Shown here one piece after another: positions 1 through 8,785 of a stretch of DNA of 64,000 nt. A program made the position numbers and the translations under genes. The DNA comes from Betaproteobacteria bacterium (GTDB lineage: Bacteria; Bdellovibrionota_B; Oligoflexia; Silvanigrellales; Silvanigrellaceae), in contig VGHE01000001.1 in NCBI GenBank assembly GCA_016868315.1, forward strand, positions 248,001-312,000, read 5' to 3'. Within the stretch, counting starts at the first letter, position 1, and every line of letters begins with the position of its first letter. The notes below the pieces were generated by a model. It was given only the letters and a program-made list of their open reading frames with translations, made no database searches and was not told the DNA's origin.

Positions 1-102
1 AAACTCTTTGAATCCATGATAGAAATTGAGTCTCGAGCACGTGCACAGTTGAGTCCGATGGTCTCTCCGAACGTGTCTAGGGCGGCGAAGCTCAACGCCT
101 GA
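1..102 (+). CDS. 3' end of an unidentified gene (partial)
   Basis: Frame 1 is open from the first base to a TGA at 100-102, while the other two forward frames hit stops almost at once. The 33 visible residues are polar and probably helical (Met-Ile-Glu-Ile-Glu followed by Arg/Ala). This is consistent with the C-terminus of a protein that starts outside the window. The segment is too short to recognise a family, and it could be a chance open frame. A gene would have to end about 75 bases before the HU gene. Confidence 0.3.
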   Translation, partial: KLFESMIEIESRARAQLSPMVSPNVSRAAKLNA

Positions 103-178
103 TTTGACAGTTTTCGAGATGGTCGCTAACCTCCTGTGTAAATCGCATCTGCAAGCGAGTCATCACAAGGAGCGTGTT

Positions 179-499
179 ATGAAAAAGTCGACCGTCTCGA
201 CCTCCCAATTGATTTCTACTGTTGCTGCAAACCACACTGAACTCCCTAAGAAAGTCACAAAGGAAGTTCTCCAAGAATTCCTTTCGATGATCGAGGAAGA
301 AGTTGTTAGCAACCACTCCAAGGTTCGTATCGACAAAGTCGGTATTCTTCAGGTTAAAGAGCGCGCAGCTCGTATGGGTCGCAACCCACAAACTGGCGAA
401 GAAATCCGCATTCCTGCTTCCAAGAAAGTTACATTCCGCGCTGCTAAGTCCCTCAAGGACGCTGTTGGCGTGAAGCGTGCGACCAAGAAGAAGAAATAA
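179..499 (+). CDS. HU/IHF-family nucleoid DNA-binding protein
   Basis: A 106-residue basic protein of the bacterial DNA-bending HU/IHF family. The family core is visible: an N-terminal helix pair, then the R-x-x-R-x-G-R-N-P-x-T-G beta-arm with I-x-I-P-A, and K-x-V-x-F-x-A-x-K-x-L-K at the end. The N-terminus is about 10 residues longer than E. coli HU, and the C-terminus ends in a Lys-rich tail (K-R-A-T-K-K-K-K). The start at 179 is chosen because AAGGAG at 167-172 lies 6 bases upstream; an in-frame ATG at 104 has no such site. It is likely monocistronic, since a strong terminator follows. It is one of three basic chromatin-type proteins in the window, with those at 2268 and 30393. Confidence 0.93.
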   Translation: MKKSTVSTSQLISTVAANHTELPKKVTKEVLQEFLSMIEEEVVSNHSKVRIDKVGILQVKERAARMGRNPQTGEEIRIPASKKVTFRAAKSLKDAVGVKRATKKKK

Positions 500-535
500 G
501 TCCACTCGGATTGGCAGAATTCACTTGCAGATGTG

Positions 536-561
536 ACCTCCCCCTTGGGGAGGTTTTTTTT
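536..561 (+). terminator. Intrinsic terminator of the HU gene
   Basis: An 8-bp perfect stem, ACCTCCCC (536-543) with GGGGAGGT (547-554), has a 3-base loop and is followed by a run of eight T (554-561). It lies 37 bases after the HU stop. The convergent cyclase gene ends at 567, but no T-run follows the hairpin on the minus strand, so it should act mainly on the plus strand. Confidence 0.93.
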
Positions 562-566
562 ACCTT

Positions 567-2135
567 TCAGCCCTTGTGCAGGGATTCAATTGCAAAGAGC
601 TCCTGCTGCCCCTTACCTTTGAGCTCGAAGACGCCCAGGCTGTGACCTTTGATATGTTTGCCGAGAGATTCAAACGTCTTTTTGGAGCTCGTCAAGGATT
701 GTGGCTTGCCTGCGCCCTCAACCCGGGATGCCATGTTCACAGTGTCGCCCCAAATATCGAACAGGAACTGCCTCGAACCTACCAGTCCTCCCGTCACAGT
801 TCCTGAGTGAATCCCGACCCTCACCTGCCAGCCAGAAGGGTGACTTGCCGCCGTGGTGACCATGTCTAGTCCTGCACGTACACATTGAAGTTCTGCCAAC
901 AGAACCGAGCCACCCCTGAGTCCTGCAACAGCCATGAAGCTGTCTCCAATGGTCTTTATCTTTTGGATATTATGCAGGTCTGCAATTGCCTCGAATGCAG
1001 AGAATAGGCTCTGCAGGTGGGAGATGATTGTGACGTGATCCTCAGAGTCGCAACTCTTCGTGAAGCCCACGATGTCACAAAAAAGAACGCAAACATTCTC
1101 GTAGCGTTTGGGCTGAACCTCTCCGGTCTGGTTGAGCTCGTCGATGATGTCTCTCGGCAAGATGGCAGCAAGAAATTCCTCTGCCCGATTTTTCTGATAG
1201 TTGAGCTCGTGAAGATATTGCTTCTCGCGTCGCTTGATACTCTGCAGCTCGAGGCTTGTTTGGACGCGCGCCTTCAAGAAGGAGGTGTGGAATGGTTTGG
1301 CGAGCGAGTCGACCGCTCCGGCCTCAATGCACTCGGTCAGTTCGTCGGCATCATCTGAGGCTGTGACAACGAGCACCGGGATGTCTTTGTAGCGGTCATC
1401 CGCTTTAATCGTTTTAAGGAATTCGAGGCCGCTCATGGCGGGCATGTGTAAATCCAAAAGTATCAGGTCGCACGGCTCTGTTTCCAAGGCACGCAATGCA
1501 TTGTGGCCAGATGTGAACGTAATCACGGAGAGGCTGAGTCGGCCAAGGAAAGTTCCAATCAGATGCAGGTTGTGTGGTTCATCGTCGATCACCATGACTC
1601 GCGGACCTTTGGGGTCTAGGCCGTCGGTCTTGCTCATGGGTGCCTGGGCAACAATGTTCGCACTGAGTTCGATGCGTCGCTCAAAAGGCGAGTGGCAGCG
1701 GAGCGTTAGTTGGCGCACCGCCTCAAGGATGTTGGTGACGAGTTCTTGCTCTCCAATGAGTTCTTCGAGCTGAGTCAGTCTCTCGTTGAGGGCGCGCAGT
1801 TCGGGGAGTGTTTGTCTGCGCAGTCCATTTTTAACCTCGGTTTGGAAGGCTGCAATCGATGACAGGCTGCAGTGGTTAATCATTTGAATCGTGTCATCGA
1901 GAAGCAAACGTGCTTTAGCGAGAGCTGTGTCGAACTCTTCCAGATTTGGGTTCTTTGCCTGTGCAAGATCTTCCCTGAGAACTTCTCCGAAACCGATCAG
2001 CACAGAGAAGTTTGAGCGAAGGTCATGCCGGAATTTGGATCTGAACTTCTCGGGAGTCGGGGTCGAGTTTTCAGTTTCATTCGGACTCATGGGAATCGCT
2101 TTCATGCTTGATTGGCGCGAGAAAGTTTCTGTCAT
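567..2135 (-). CDS. Response regulator-class III adenylate cyclase with an N-terminal DHp-like segment
   Basis: A 522-residue cytoplasmic signalling protein. Residues 31-90 resemble a histidine-kinase dimerisation helix (F-R-H-D-L-R around His37, then G-F-G-E-V-L), but no ATPase domain follows. A receiver domain occupies about 178-295, with D184/D185, phospho-acceptor D228 in L-L-D-L-H-M-P and K280. A class III nucleotide cyclase domain follows (345-515), with metal aspartates D354 (C-D-I-V-G-F-T) and D398 (I-G-D-S-F), and with N467 and R471. The substrate-selecting residues are K394 and D460, the adenylate-cyclase pair rather than the guanylate Glu/Cys pair. It should make cAMP under control of a phosphorelay. 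The start is uncertain: Met1 has no clear ribosome site, and Met11 or Met16 are alternatives. The partner kinase is not in the window. Confidence 0.85.
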   Translation of the reverse strand: MTETFSRQSSMKAIPMSPNETENSTPTPEKFRSKFRHDLRSNFSVLIGFGEVLREDLAQAKNPNLEEFDTALAKARLLLDDTIQMINHCSLSSIAAFQTEVKNGLRRQTLPELRALNERLTQLEELIGEQELVTNILEAVRQLTLRCHSPFERRIELSANIVAQAPMSKTDGLDPKGPRVMVIDDEPHNLHLIGTFLGRLSLSVITFTSGHNALRALETEPCDLILLDLHMPAMSGLEFLKTIKADDRYKDIPVLVVTASDDADELTECIEAGAVDSLAKPFHTSFLKARVQTSLELQSIKRREKQYLHELNYQKNRAEEFLAAILPRDIIDELNQTGEVQPKRYENVCVLFCDIVGFTKSCDSEDHVTIISHLQSLFSAFEAIADLHNIQKIKTIGDSFMAVAGLRGGSVLLAELQCVRAGLDMVTTAASHPSGWQVRVGIHSGTVTGGLVGSRQFLFDIWGDTVNMASRVEGAGKPQSLTSSKKTFESLGKHIKGHSLGVFELKGKGQQELFAIESLHKG

Positions 2136-2267
2136 GACATGGTATCGAATGTTGTTCTTCGAGTGCGAGTCGGAGTGTTGACGTGTTTCAAGATCGAAAA
2201 GAATCGTTCGACGTCTTTACAGATGAAAGAGACAAAGTTACATTTTCTGAAAATGGAGGTCACAGAT

Positions 2268-3134
2268 ATGGTTACGAAGAAAGGTGCGAAGAAGTCGGCA
2301 ACAAAAACTGCAGCCAAGAAGGCTCCTGCTAAGAAAGCTGGCGCGAAGAAAGTTGCAGCGAAGAAGAAGCCTGCAGCCAAGAAGAAAGTTGTTGCTAAGA
2401 AAACTGCTGTGAAGAAAACAGCAGCGAAGAAGCCAGCAGCAAAGAAGGCAGTAGCTAAGAAGGCTGCTCCTAAGAAAGCTGCCGCTAAGAAAACTGCAGC
2501 GAAGAAGCCAGCAGCAAAGAAGGCAGTAGCTAAGAAGGCTGCTCCTAAGAAAGCTGCCGCTAAGAAAACTGCACGCAAGCCAGCAGCTCGTCGTGCGAAG
2601 GCCGCTCCTGCTGCAGCTCCGGCTGCAAGCGAAGGTGGCGAGCCCTCCGAGCCCGACGGCGAATCCGGTTTACTTTCCTCCCCATTCAACGCGCCCCGAA
2701 TTGTGGGTCATGTGAATGGGGAGAGCTTCAGTCCCAACCTCGTCAAGGGTAAATGGACAGTCCTGTACTTCTATCCGAAGGACATGACTCCCGGTTGCAC
2801 TGTTGAGGCTCGTGACTTTGAAGCGCTCAGCCATCAGTACCAAGGGCAGGATGCTGTGGTCATTGGTGTGAGCAAAGACTCTTGTCAGAGTCATCAGAAG
2901 TTTGCGCAGAAAGAAGGTCTATCCTTCGTCTTGCTCTCCGACGAGAAGAGCGACTTGTGTGAACGCTTCGGTGTCTGGAAAGAGAAAAGCATGTACGGTC
3001 GCACGTACATGGGGATTGAGCGTTCAACGTTCATCATTAGCCCGGAAGGCAAGGTGGTGGCGCGTTGGCCCAAGGTCAGAGTCGATGGCCATGCTCAAGA
3101 GGTTCTTGCAACCTTGAAACAACTCCGGCGCTGA
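2268..3134 (+). CDS. Peroxiredoxin (BCP/PrxQ type) with an N-terminal histone-H1-like Lys/Ala tail
   Basis: A 288-residue protein. Residues 1-120 are almost entirely A-A-K-K-P-style repeats like bacterial histone-H1 homologues. After an acidic linker ([10 protein letters not shown]), residues 135-288 form a complete BCP/PrxQ peroxiredoxin: T-P-G-C-T with peroxidatic Cys177, and R252 in the G-I-E-R-S-T-F strand. The usual resolving Cys five residues after the first is Arg182, so resolution may use Cys206 or Cys231, or an external thiol. The reaction would be thiol-dependent reduction of hydroperoxides; the tail predicts DNA binding, so the enzyme may sit on the nucleoid (inference). The start at 2268 follows GGAGGT (2255-2260); upstream in-frame ATGs lack such a site. 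Two 75-bp units are perfectly duplicated within the tail. Confidence 0.9.
   Translation: MVTKKGAKKSATKTAAKKAPAKKAGAKKVAAKKKPAAKKKVVAKKTAVKKTAAKKPAAKKAVAKKAAPKKAAAKKTAAKKPAAKKAVAKKAAPKKAAAKKTARKPAARRAKAAPAAAPAASEGGEPSEPDGESGLLSSPFNAPRIVGHVNGESFSPNLVKGKWTVLYFYPKDMTPGCTVEARDFEALSHQYQGQDAVVIGVSKDSCQSHQKFAQKEGLSFVLLSDEKSDLCERFGVWKEKSMYGRTYMGIERSTFIISPEGKVVARWPKVRVDGHAQEVLATLKQLRR
2421..2570 (+). repeat. Perfect 2 x 75-bp tandem duplication inside the histone-like tail
   Basis: Bases 2421-2495 and 2496-2570 are identical, and the identity continues about 3 bases beyond. Each unit encodes 25 residues of Ala/Lys/Pro-rich sequence, so the reading frame is kept. The lack of silent differences implies a recent duplication, and tail length may vary between strains. 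Confidence 0.9.
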
Positions 3135-3162
3135 GGCTTCCCCTTCCCGTCGCGAGGAAACT

Positions 3163-3195
3163 AAAAAACCACGGACTCTGTCCGTGGTTTTTTTT
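3163..3195. terminator. Bidirectional terminator between the peroxiredoxin gene and sdhB
   Basis: A 13-bp stem, AAAAAACCACGGA (3163-3175) with TCCGTGGTTTTTT (3181-3193), has a 5-base loop. Runs of T follow on the plus strand and run of A precedes it, so it can terminate transcription from both converging units. Confidence 0.92.
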
Positions 3196-3236
3196 GATTC
3201 GTTGGGAGCCTGTAAGCCGCGTCAGCTGGGAGGGGC

Positions 3237-4034
3237 TCAATCTTCTGCAGTCTGTTTACGGTCGCGGCCAAAGATCATGGCGCGCCCGAACTCGCGGTTC
3301 ATGCGTGCAATGTTCTCAACCTTGATTTCCTTGGGACACGCTGCTGCGCAGGAGCCCATGTTCGTGCAGCTTCCGAAGTCCTCTTCATCCATCTGCCAAA
3401 CCATGCGCGACACGCGTCTCTCGCGCTCAGCCTGTCCTTGTGGAAGCAAGGAAAACTGCGACACCTTGGCCGAGACAAACAACATGGCAGAGCCGTTCCG
3501 GCAGGCAGCCACGCATGCACCGCACTGGATACATGCAGCTGCGTCCATGGCCATGTCCGCAATCTCTTTTGCAATTGGTATCGCGTTCCCATCGGGAGCG
3601 TTGCCCGTAGCAACACTTACGTATCCGCCAGCCGCCTGGATACGATCGAGCGCTGTGCGGTTGGTGACCAGGTCTTTCACAACAGGAAAAGCCTTGGCGC
3701 GGAAAGGCTCAACGACAATTGTGTCGCCGTCGCTGAATGTACGCATGTGCAACTGGCAAGTGGTTGTTCCGGTTTGGGGGCCATGTGGCTCACCGTCAAT
3801 CACCATGGCGCAGGAGCCACAGATTCCTTCGCGGCAGTCGTGCGCAAATGCGACGGGCTCGTCGTTTTGAGCAACGAGCTTTTCATTCAGAACGTCGAAC
3901 ATTTCGAGGAACGACATGTCCGGACTGACGTTGTCGAGCGCGTAGTCGACCAGTCGTCCTTCTGTATTTTGGTTCTTCTGGCGCCACACCTTGAGATTGA
4001 TACGCATGGTGCGTGAGTTGTTGTTTCCAGCCAT
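3237..4034 (-). CDS. sdhB: Succinate dehydrogenase iron-sulfur subunit
   Basis: A 265-residue subunit that passes electrons from the flavoprotein to the quinone site. The 2Fe-2S ligands lie in C-R-E-G-I-C-G-S-C. The 4Fe-4S and 3Fe-4S ligands lie in [14 protein letters not shown] and in [13 protein letters not shown]. The C-R-N-G form after the second cluster is typical of the non-classical SdhB paired with a single di-heme cytochrome b. The start at 4034 is preceded by AAGGAG 8 bases upstream; the frame extends further but overlaps the end of sdhA. It is the last gene of sdhC-sdhA-sdhB, 16 bases after sdhA, and its transcript should end at the shared hairpin at 3163-3195. Confidence 0.96.
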   Translation of the reverse strand: MAGNNNSRTMRINLKVWRQKNQNTEGRLVDYALDNVSPDMSFLEMFDVLNEKLVAQNDEPVAFAHDCREGICGSCAMVIDGEPHGPQTGTTTCQLHMRTFSDGDTIVVEPFRAKAFPVVKDLVTNRTALDRIQAAGGYVSVATGNAPDGNAIPIAKEIADMAMDAAACIQCGACVAACRNGSAMLFVSAKVSQFSLLPQGQAERERRVSRMVWQMDEEDFGSCTNMGSCAAACPKEIKVENIARMNREFGRAMIFGRDRKQTAED

Positions 4035-4050
4035 GAGAATCTCTCCTTGG

Positions 4051-5964
4051 TTACTTGTAGCTGCGTGTCGCAAGCTTCACGTTTTCAAACTTGAGCTCTT
4101 CTGTGTGCCGCTTGGGAGCTTTGCCTTGACCCTGGTGTTCCCAAAGAGCCACGTGACAGAAGTTTTCGTCATCGCGCTGAGCTTCGTTATCAGGTGTCTG
4201 GTATTCACTGCGGAAGTGGCCGCCGCACGACTCGCGACGCTCGAGTGCATCGCGTGCCATCAGTTCACCGAGCTCAATGAAATCGGAGACGCGGCCTGCC
4301 TTCTCAAGTTCCTGGTTGAGAGTTGCTGCCTCGCCCGGAATACGCAGGTTGTTCCAGAATTCGTCGCGCAATTTGGGAACTTCTTCGAGCAGCTTCTTAA
4401 GGCTCTCCTCGCTGCGCTGCATGCCACAGTTGTCCCACATAAGCTTTCCGAGTTTTCTGTGGAGCTCGTCTGCGGTCTTGCTGCCCTTGATATTCATAAG
4501 GCGTGAGATTCCAGCTTCGACCTCCGCTTTGGCGTTCTTGAAAGCGTCGTGATTGGTGTCGACCTTATCCAGCTTGGTTGAGCCGAGATAGTGCGCAAGC
4601 GTCGTTGGAATAACAAAGTAGCCATCGGCGAGGCCTTGCATGAGTGCCGAGGCTCCGAGGCGGTTGGCACCGTGATCTGAGAAGTTCGCTTCGCCGAGAA
4701 CGTGCAGACCTGGAATTGTAGACTGCAGGTTGTAGTCGACCCACAAACCACCCATGGTGTAGTGCACCGCGGGGAAGATGCGCATTGGCACTTTGTAAGG
4801 GTCGTCACCGGTAATCTTTTCATACATTTGGAAAAGGTTACCGTACTTACCTTCAATCACCGGGCGCCCATCGCGTTTGATGGCAGCTGCGAAGTCTAGG
4901 TAGACAGCAAGTTTTGTTGAGCCCACGCCCCGACCTTCGTCGCAAACGAATTTAGCCTGACGCGATGCAATGTCGCGTGGTGCAAGGTTCCCAAAGCTGG
5001 GATAGACGCGCTCGAGATAATAGTCGCGGTCTTCCTCGGGGATTTGGTCGGGCGAGCGTGTGTCGGTGCCGCTTTTGGGCACCCAAACGCGGCCGTCGTT
5101 GCGGAGCGACTCTGACATGAGAGTCAGTTTGCTTTGGTAGTCGCCCGAAACCGGAATGCAGGTCGGGTGAATCTGTGTGAAGCATGGGTTTCCAAACGCT
5201 GCACCGCGCTTGTGTGCACGCCAGATAGCCGTAGCATTCGACCACTTCGCGTTGGTTGAGAGATAAAAGACGTTCCCGTAACCACCCGTTGCCAGAATAA
5301 CTGCATCAGCCGCGTGGGATTCAATTTCGCCGGTGAGCACATTTCGGCAGATAACGCCGCGAGCTTTGCCGTCGATGAGAACCAGATCCAACATTTCGCG
5401 GAAGTTGAGCAGTTCGATCTTTTTGTTGTCGACCTGGCGCATCATGGCTGAGTAGGCGCCGAGGAGAAGCTGCTGACCCGTCTGGCCGCGTGCATAAAAT
5501 GTACGTGACACCTGCGCACCACCGAAGCTGCGGTTCGCGAGCAGGCCACCGTATTCACGCGCGAAGGGCACACCCAGTGCCACGCAGTGGTCGATGATTT
5601 TGACCGAGTTCTGAGCGAGGCGGTAAACGTTGGCCTCACGTGCACGGAAGTCGCCACCTTTGATGGTGTCGTAGAACAGGCGGTAAACCGAGTCGCCATC
5701 GTTCTGGTAGTTCTTCGCTGCGTTGATTCCGCCTTGAGCGGCAATTGAGTGAGCACGACGCGGAGAGTCGTGGATGCACAGGGTTTTGACGTTGTAGCCA
5801 AGCTCTGCGAGTGATGCCGATGCCGACGCTCCGGCAAGACCTGAACCGACGACGATGACGTTGAACTTGCGCCGGTTTGCAGGGTTCACCAGTTTTGATT
5901 CAAATTGGTGTTGTGTCCATTTCTCAGAAATATGACCATTTGGGATCTTGGAATCGAGATTCAT
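4051..5964 (-). CDS. sdhA: Succinate dehydrogenase flavoprotein subunit
   Basis: A 637-residue catalytic subunit that oxidises succinate to fumarate. The N-terminal dinucleotide-binding motif G-S-G-L-A-G-A-S-A is at about residue 40. [11 protein letters not shown] carries the His expected to bind FAD covalently. Active-site elements H-P-T-C-I-P and R-D-I-A-S-R are present, as is the H-Y-T-M-G-G and [10 protein letters not shown] region. Length and motifs match the type-B/menaquinone-linked branch. Only 4 bases separate it from sdhC. It forms consecutive TCA steps with the fumarase at 55.7-57.2 kb. Confidence 0.97.
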   Translation of the reverse strand: MNLDSKIPNGHISEKWTQHQFESKLVNPANRRKFNVIVVGSGLAGASASASLAELGYNVKTLCIHDSPRRAHSIAAQGGINAAKNYQNDGDSVYRLFYDTIKGGDFRAREANVYRLAQNSVKIIDHCVALGVPFAREYGGLLANRSFGGAQVSRTFYARGQTGQQLLLGAYSAMMRQVDNKKIELLNFREMLDLVLIDGKARGVICRNVLTGEIESHAADAVILATGGYGNVFYLSTNAKWSNATAIWRAHKRGAAFGNPCFTQIHPTCIPVSGDYQSKLTLMSESLRNDGRVWVPKSGTDTRSPDQIPEEDRDYYLERVYPSFGNLAPRDIASRQAKFVCDEGRGVGSTKLAVYLDFAAAIKRDGRPVIEGKYGNLFQMYEKITGDDPYKVPMRIFPAVHYTMGGLWVDYNLQSTIPGLHVLGEANFSDHGANRLGASALMQGLADGYFVIPTTLAHYLGSTKLDKVDTNHDAFKNAKAEVEAGISRLMNIKGSKTADELHRKLGKLMWDNCGMQRSEESLKKLLEEVPKLRDEFWNNLRIPGEAATLNQELEKAGRVSDFIELGELMARDALERRESCGGHFRSEYQTPDNEAQRDDENFCHVALWEHQGQGKAPKRHTEELKFENVKLATRSYK

Positions 5965-5968
5965 GCGA

Positions 5969-6640
5969 TCACCCCTTCACGAAGAAAACGTAGAAAGGAA
6001 CGGCCAGAAAGCCTAGAGCAACCACAATTGAGTATGCCCAGCCAAATCCTTTGATGGCGTTGTTGAATTTGGGATGGTTGATTCCGAGTGTCTGAAAACT
6101 CGAAGCAACACCGTGGTAGAGGTGCATGCCCACGAGAACAAGACACACTCCGTACCAAACAACGTAGCCGGTTTGCGAGAAGCATTCGACGACGAGCTTG
6201 TGAATGTCGCGCATCAAAATCCCATCGACAGTCGTTTCGTAGTAGGCACCGAACTTGAAAGTAATGAGGTGCAGAATCAGGAAGACCAATGTGATGGTTC
6301 CTGACCAAATCATGCTTTTAGAGGTGACAGATGCACCCTTGGCGCTCTTTGGTGTCACAGCATAAAGATTTGGTTTGGTGCGGCTGTTGCGCATTCTCAA
6401 GCCAATTCCAGTAGCGGCATGCATGCCTATAAAAACCACCAGCGCAGCTTCAGCAACGTAAATGAGAGGATTGCTTGTAAGCTTGTACGCGTAAAAGTTG
6501 TATGCATCAGCGCTTGCAAAGATAAGCAAGTTTCCGAGCATGTGGGTGAGAACGAATAAGGTCCACACCAGACCGCTGATGGCCATAATGTACTTGCGGC
6601 CCATTGTGCTGCCCAAGTACCGCAAAATCCCCTGACTCAT
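5969..6640 (-). CDS. sdhC: Succinate dehydrogenase cytochrome b558 subunit
   Basis: A 223-residue membrane anchor with five predicted transmembrane helices and well-spaced histidines for two b-type hemes (for example in L-T-H-M-L-G-N, G-M-H-A-A-T-G, L-H-L-I-T-F and G-M-H-L-Y-H-G-V). A single fused anchor of this size replaces the separate SdhC/SdhD of E. coli. It is the first gene of the operon. The start at 6640 has GAGGAG about 9 bases upstream; the frame extends to 6688 without support. The 200-base leader upstream holds a palindrome and an FNR-type box. Confidence 0.94.
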   Translation of the reverse strand: MSQGILRYLGSTMGRKYIMAISGLVWTLFVLTHMLGNLLIFASADAYNFYAYKLTSNPLIYVAEAALVVFIGMHAATGIGLRMRNSRTKPNLYAVTPKSAKGASVTSKSMIWSGTITLVFLILHLITFKFGAYYETTVDGILMRDIHKLVVECFSQTGYVVWYGVCLVLVGMHLYHGVASSFQTLGINHPKFNNAIKGFGWAYSIVVALGFLAVPFYVFFVKG

Positions 6641-6689
6641 GTGGGAATTCTCCTCAAGGTGAATCGATAAAACCCAAAGACCCTGCATC

Positions 6690-6712
6690 GAGCATGCTGT
6701 TTATGCATGCTC
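6690..6712. promoter_or_regulatory. Perfect inverted repeat in the sdhC leader
   Basis: GAGCATGC (6690-6697) and GCATGCTC (6705-6712) form an 8-bp perfect palindrome around a 7-base spacer, 50 bases upstream of the sdhC start. No T-run follows on either strand, so it is unlikely to be a terminator. It could be an operator or a leader hairpin. A TTGACT on the minus strand lies just upstream of it and might be part of a promoter. Confidence 0.45.
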
Positions 6713-6801
6713 AGAGCAAGTCAATCATCTGCGCTTTCAAGCGATTGTCATATTTGGCTGACACCAAAGGGCATCAGTTTCCGGGTATCGCAAGGTATTC
6801 T

Positions 6802-6815
6802 TTGATTGAAATCAA
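6802..6815. promoter_or_regulatory. FNR-type regulator binding site upstream of sdhCAB
   Basis: TTGAT-TGAA-ATCAA is a perfect match to the TTGAT-N4-ATCAA consensus of FNR-class regulators. It sits in the only intergenic space upstream of sdhCAB, about 160 bases before the sdhC start. The Crp/Fnr protein encoded at 58794 has the matching E-x-x-S-R recognition helix. Whether it acts as activator or repressor cannot be told without a mapped promoter. Confidence 0.7.
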
Positions 6816-6840
6816 TTCCGCGAGAGCTGCAGGTCAATGA

Positions 6841-7143
6841 TTAAAGAGTGCACTGTGCGCCTTCGCGCTCCATGACGCGCGCCAGGCGAGCGGTGATGTC
6901 CGCTTTGAGGGGGCGGTGGGTGAGTGCAACTTTTTCACTGACCAGTGAAGCTTTAAAGCCTGCTCCTTGAGGGTCGATTTTGTATTTCAATTCGGTGGTG
7001 CCCAGTTTGGAAAAAATCACGAGCAGCTCGGAGCCTTGCAGTTTGAACTTGGCGATCTGTCCCAGGTCGCGCCCTTCAAGAGCGGCTTCCACTTTTTTCA
7101 CGAAATCCTGAATTGAGATGCTGCTATTTTCGAAAGTCTTCAC
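6841..7143 (-). CDS. Conserved-looking 100-residue protein coupled to the M16 peptidase pair
   Basis: No family recognised. The protein is 100 residues, with alternating hydrophobic strands (L-L-V-I-F-S-K-L and L-K-Y-K-I-D) and a basic helix near the end. It has no signal peptide or membrane segment. The ATG overlaps the stop of the upstream M16-like gene as ATGA (7140-7143), so it is translated as the third gene of that unit. Its job may be tied to the peptidases, but nothing in the sequence says how. Confidence 0.75.
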   Translation of the reverse strand: MKTFENSSISIQDFVKKVEAALEGRDLGQIAKFKLQGSELLVIFSKLGTTELKYKIDPQGAGFKASLVSEKVALTHRPLKADITARLARVMEREGAQCTL

Positions 7144-8774
7144 TTGGGTCCTCCACTGACGAGTTCTTTCACCAGGTCTTCGAAGTTCACTTCCTTTGCG
7201 ATTTCCACGCCGGGAATGGAGCGTAGCTCTTTGACTGCCGCCTCACTTGGATTGCCCATCATGACCAGCACAGGAACGGTGCCCGCGCTGACTTGCGAGA
7301 ACAGCAGGTTGTTGATGGTGGCCAGGTCTTTTTCTTGTTCCAGGCGCACGAGCGCACTTTCAAGTCCAAGTGGATTAGGAAGGACTTTGGCCTGGAGGTC
7401 GTCAATGAAGTCGTCTACTTTGTCGAAAACTGTTTGTTCGGTGGCCAGAGTGGTGTTGATTCGCGAGATGCGTGCGCTGTCTAGTTCATCTTGGGTGATT
7501 CCTTTGCTTGCAAAGGTTTCCCAGGTTTTTGTGGCTAACTTAACGGCCTCGACGATCCGTTCGTTGGGACTTTGGAAGTTCATGCGCCAAACACCAGTGT
7601 TTGTGTTGGGCTCGATAGCTTCAGGATCGAATGACGCATAAGGGCCATAGGAGAGGCCGGAATCTGAACGCATCGCCTTGGAGAATCGGTCGTTGCCAAT
7701 CACACCTCCTGAGGCGCTGAAGACTTCGCGCAGGATGGTCATGCGTGTTCTTTCGATGCGGTTCAATTTGCCAATGGCGGGCAAATAATAACGCAGCGTC
7801 AGCGTTGCTTGGCTCAAGTCAGGCTTGCGGATGATGCTCAGGCGAAGCTTGTTGGAGCCAGCGCCGCGCACCCGATCCGGCAGCCAACTGTACGTAATGG
7901 GTGTGAGACGTGGGATTTTGCGCATCAGCTGCAAAACCGATTGCTCTTGTTTGGCGTTGATATTTCCAGAAAGAACAACGTTCAGGCCAGCACGGTTCAC
8001 CAGCAGTCCAGCAATCTGTCGCATCTTCTCCGCGGTGACTTTTTCGAGCTCCGGCTTCGATGTGCGCGCAAGTGCTTGTGCGAAATAATGCTCGCTGCCA
8101 AAGGCGAGTCGAATGGCCTCTTGTTCTATGAATCGCCCTTGCTTGCGAGAGTTTCCGCCATCCAGCATTCCCTGAAATGCGTCGGTCTGTTCCATCTTCC
8201 AGATTTCAAGTGCGTCTCGATCAAAGCGGGGGCGTAGTAACATGTCTTCCAGTGCACTCATGGCTAGCAAGAAATCAGGCGCGAGAACCTCTACAGCAAC
8301 GTGGAATTGTCCGACGGAAGAAACCGAAGTGGTGACCTGAATTCCATTGTCAGCAAGATATTTTTGGAGCTCTTCGTAGTTCCTCGTTCCGGCTCCACCC
8401 TGCAGGAACATGTCGACTGTGGCGCTCAAGTTCGTGCGCAGATTCCGAGGCAGTGCGTAGACCCCTGTTTCAAACAGGAAGTCGAGGCGGATTTTTTTGC
8501 CTGTTTCGCCGAAAATAGAATAGAGCGCAGCTCCACCGTCCACAGCAGTGCGGTTGAAGTTGAGCGATGGCCAGACAATGCTCCGCCAATTGAGCGGAAC
8601 AGGTTTGCTCTGAACTGCCGGGCGTGCGTTGATCAACGCGCCACCACCGCCTGACTGTGCCAATGCTTTTGCTGTGGGCATTGCCAGGGCAAGGGTGCAA
8701 AAGGTGGTCGCGGTCAAGTGCGCCCAAGAGAGTTTTTGCGGGATGCAAAAAACAGCTTTTTTATCTTGAAACAT
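7140..8774 (-). CDS. M16-family peptidase-like protein lacking the zinc motif (exported)
   Basis: A 544-residue protein with an N-terminal signal peptide (hydrophobic T-T-F-C-T-L-A-L-A-M, then A-K-A-L-A-Q). Two M16-like halves follow, but the first half has no H-x-x-E-H and the region reads as a degenerate fold. In M16 heterodimers one subunit is catalytic and the other, like this one, supplies the substrate-binding half. It directly follows the catalytic M16 gene, whose stop overlaps an in-frame GTG at 8789 as GTGA. I favour the ATG at 8774, which gives a cleaner signal peptide, but the GTG is possible. It is probably a periplasmic partner of the next entry. Confidence 0.85.
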   Translation of the reverse strand: MFQDKKAVFCIPQKLSWAHLTATTFCTLALAMPTAKALAQSGGGGALINARPAVQSKPVPLNWRSIVWPSLNFNRTAVDGGAALYSIFGETGKKIRLDFLFETGVYALPRNLRTNLSATVDMFLQGGAGTRNYEELQKYLADNGIQVTTSVSSVGQFHVAVEVLAPDFLLAMSALEDMLLRPRFDRDALEIWKMEQTDAFQGMLDGGNSRKQGRFIEQEAIRLAFGSEHYFAQALARTSKPELEKVTAEKMRQIAGLLVNRAGLNVVLSGNINAKQEQSVLQLMRKIPRLTPITYSWLPDRVRGAGSNKLRLSIIRKPDLSQATLTLRYYLPAIGKLNRIERTRMTILREVFSASGGVIGNDRFSKAMRSDSGLSYGPYASFDPEAIEPNTNTGVWRMNFQSPNERIVEAVKLATKTWETFASKGITQDELDSARISRINTTLATEQTVFDKVDDFIDDLQAKVLPNPLGLESALVRLEQEKDLATINNLLFSQVSAGTVPVLVMMGNPSEAAVKELRSIPGVEIAKEVNFEDLVKELVSGGPK

Positions 8775-8785
8775 GGTCTCGCTTC

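Noticed and set aside
2268-2580. Possible CRISPR or satellite array in the AAGAAG-rich region
   Set aside because: No unique spacers; the repeats are in-frame codons for Ala and Lys.
2132-2689. Phe/Ala-rich minus-strand frame
   Set aside because: It is the reverse complement of the Lys/Ala repeats, a known artefact of such sequences.
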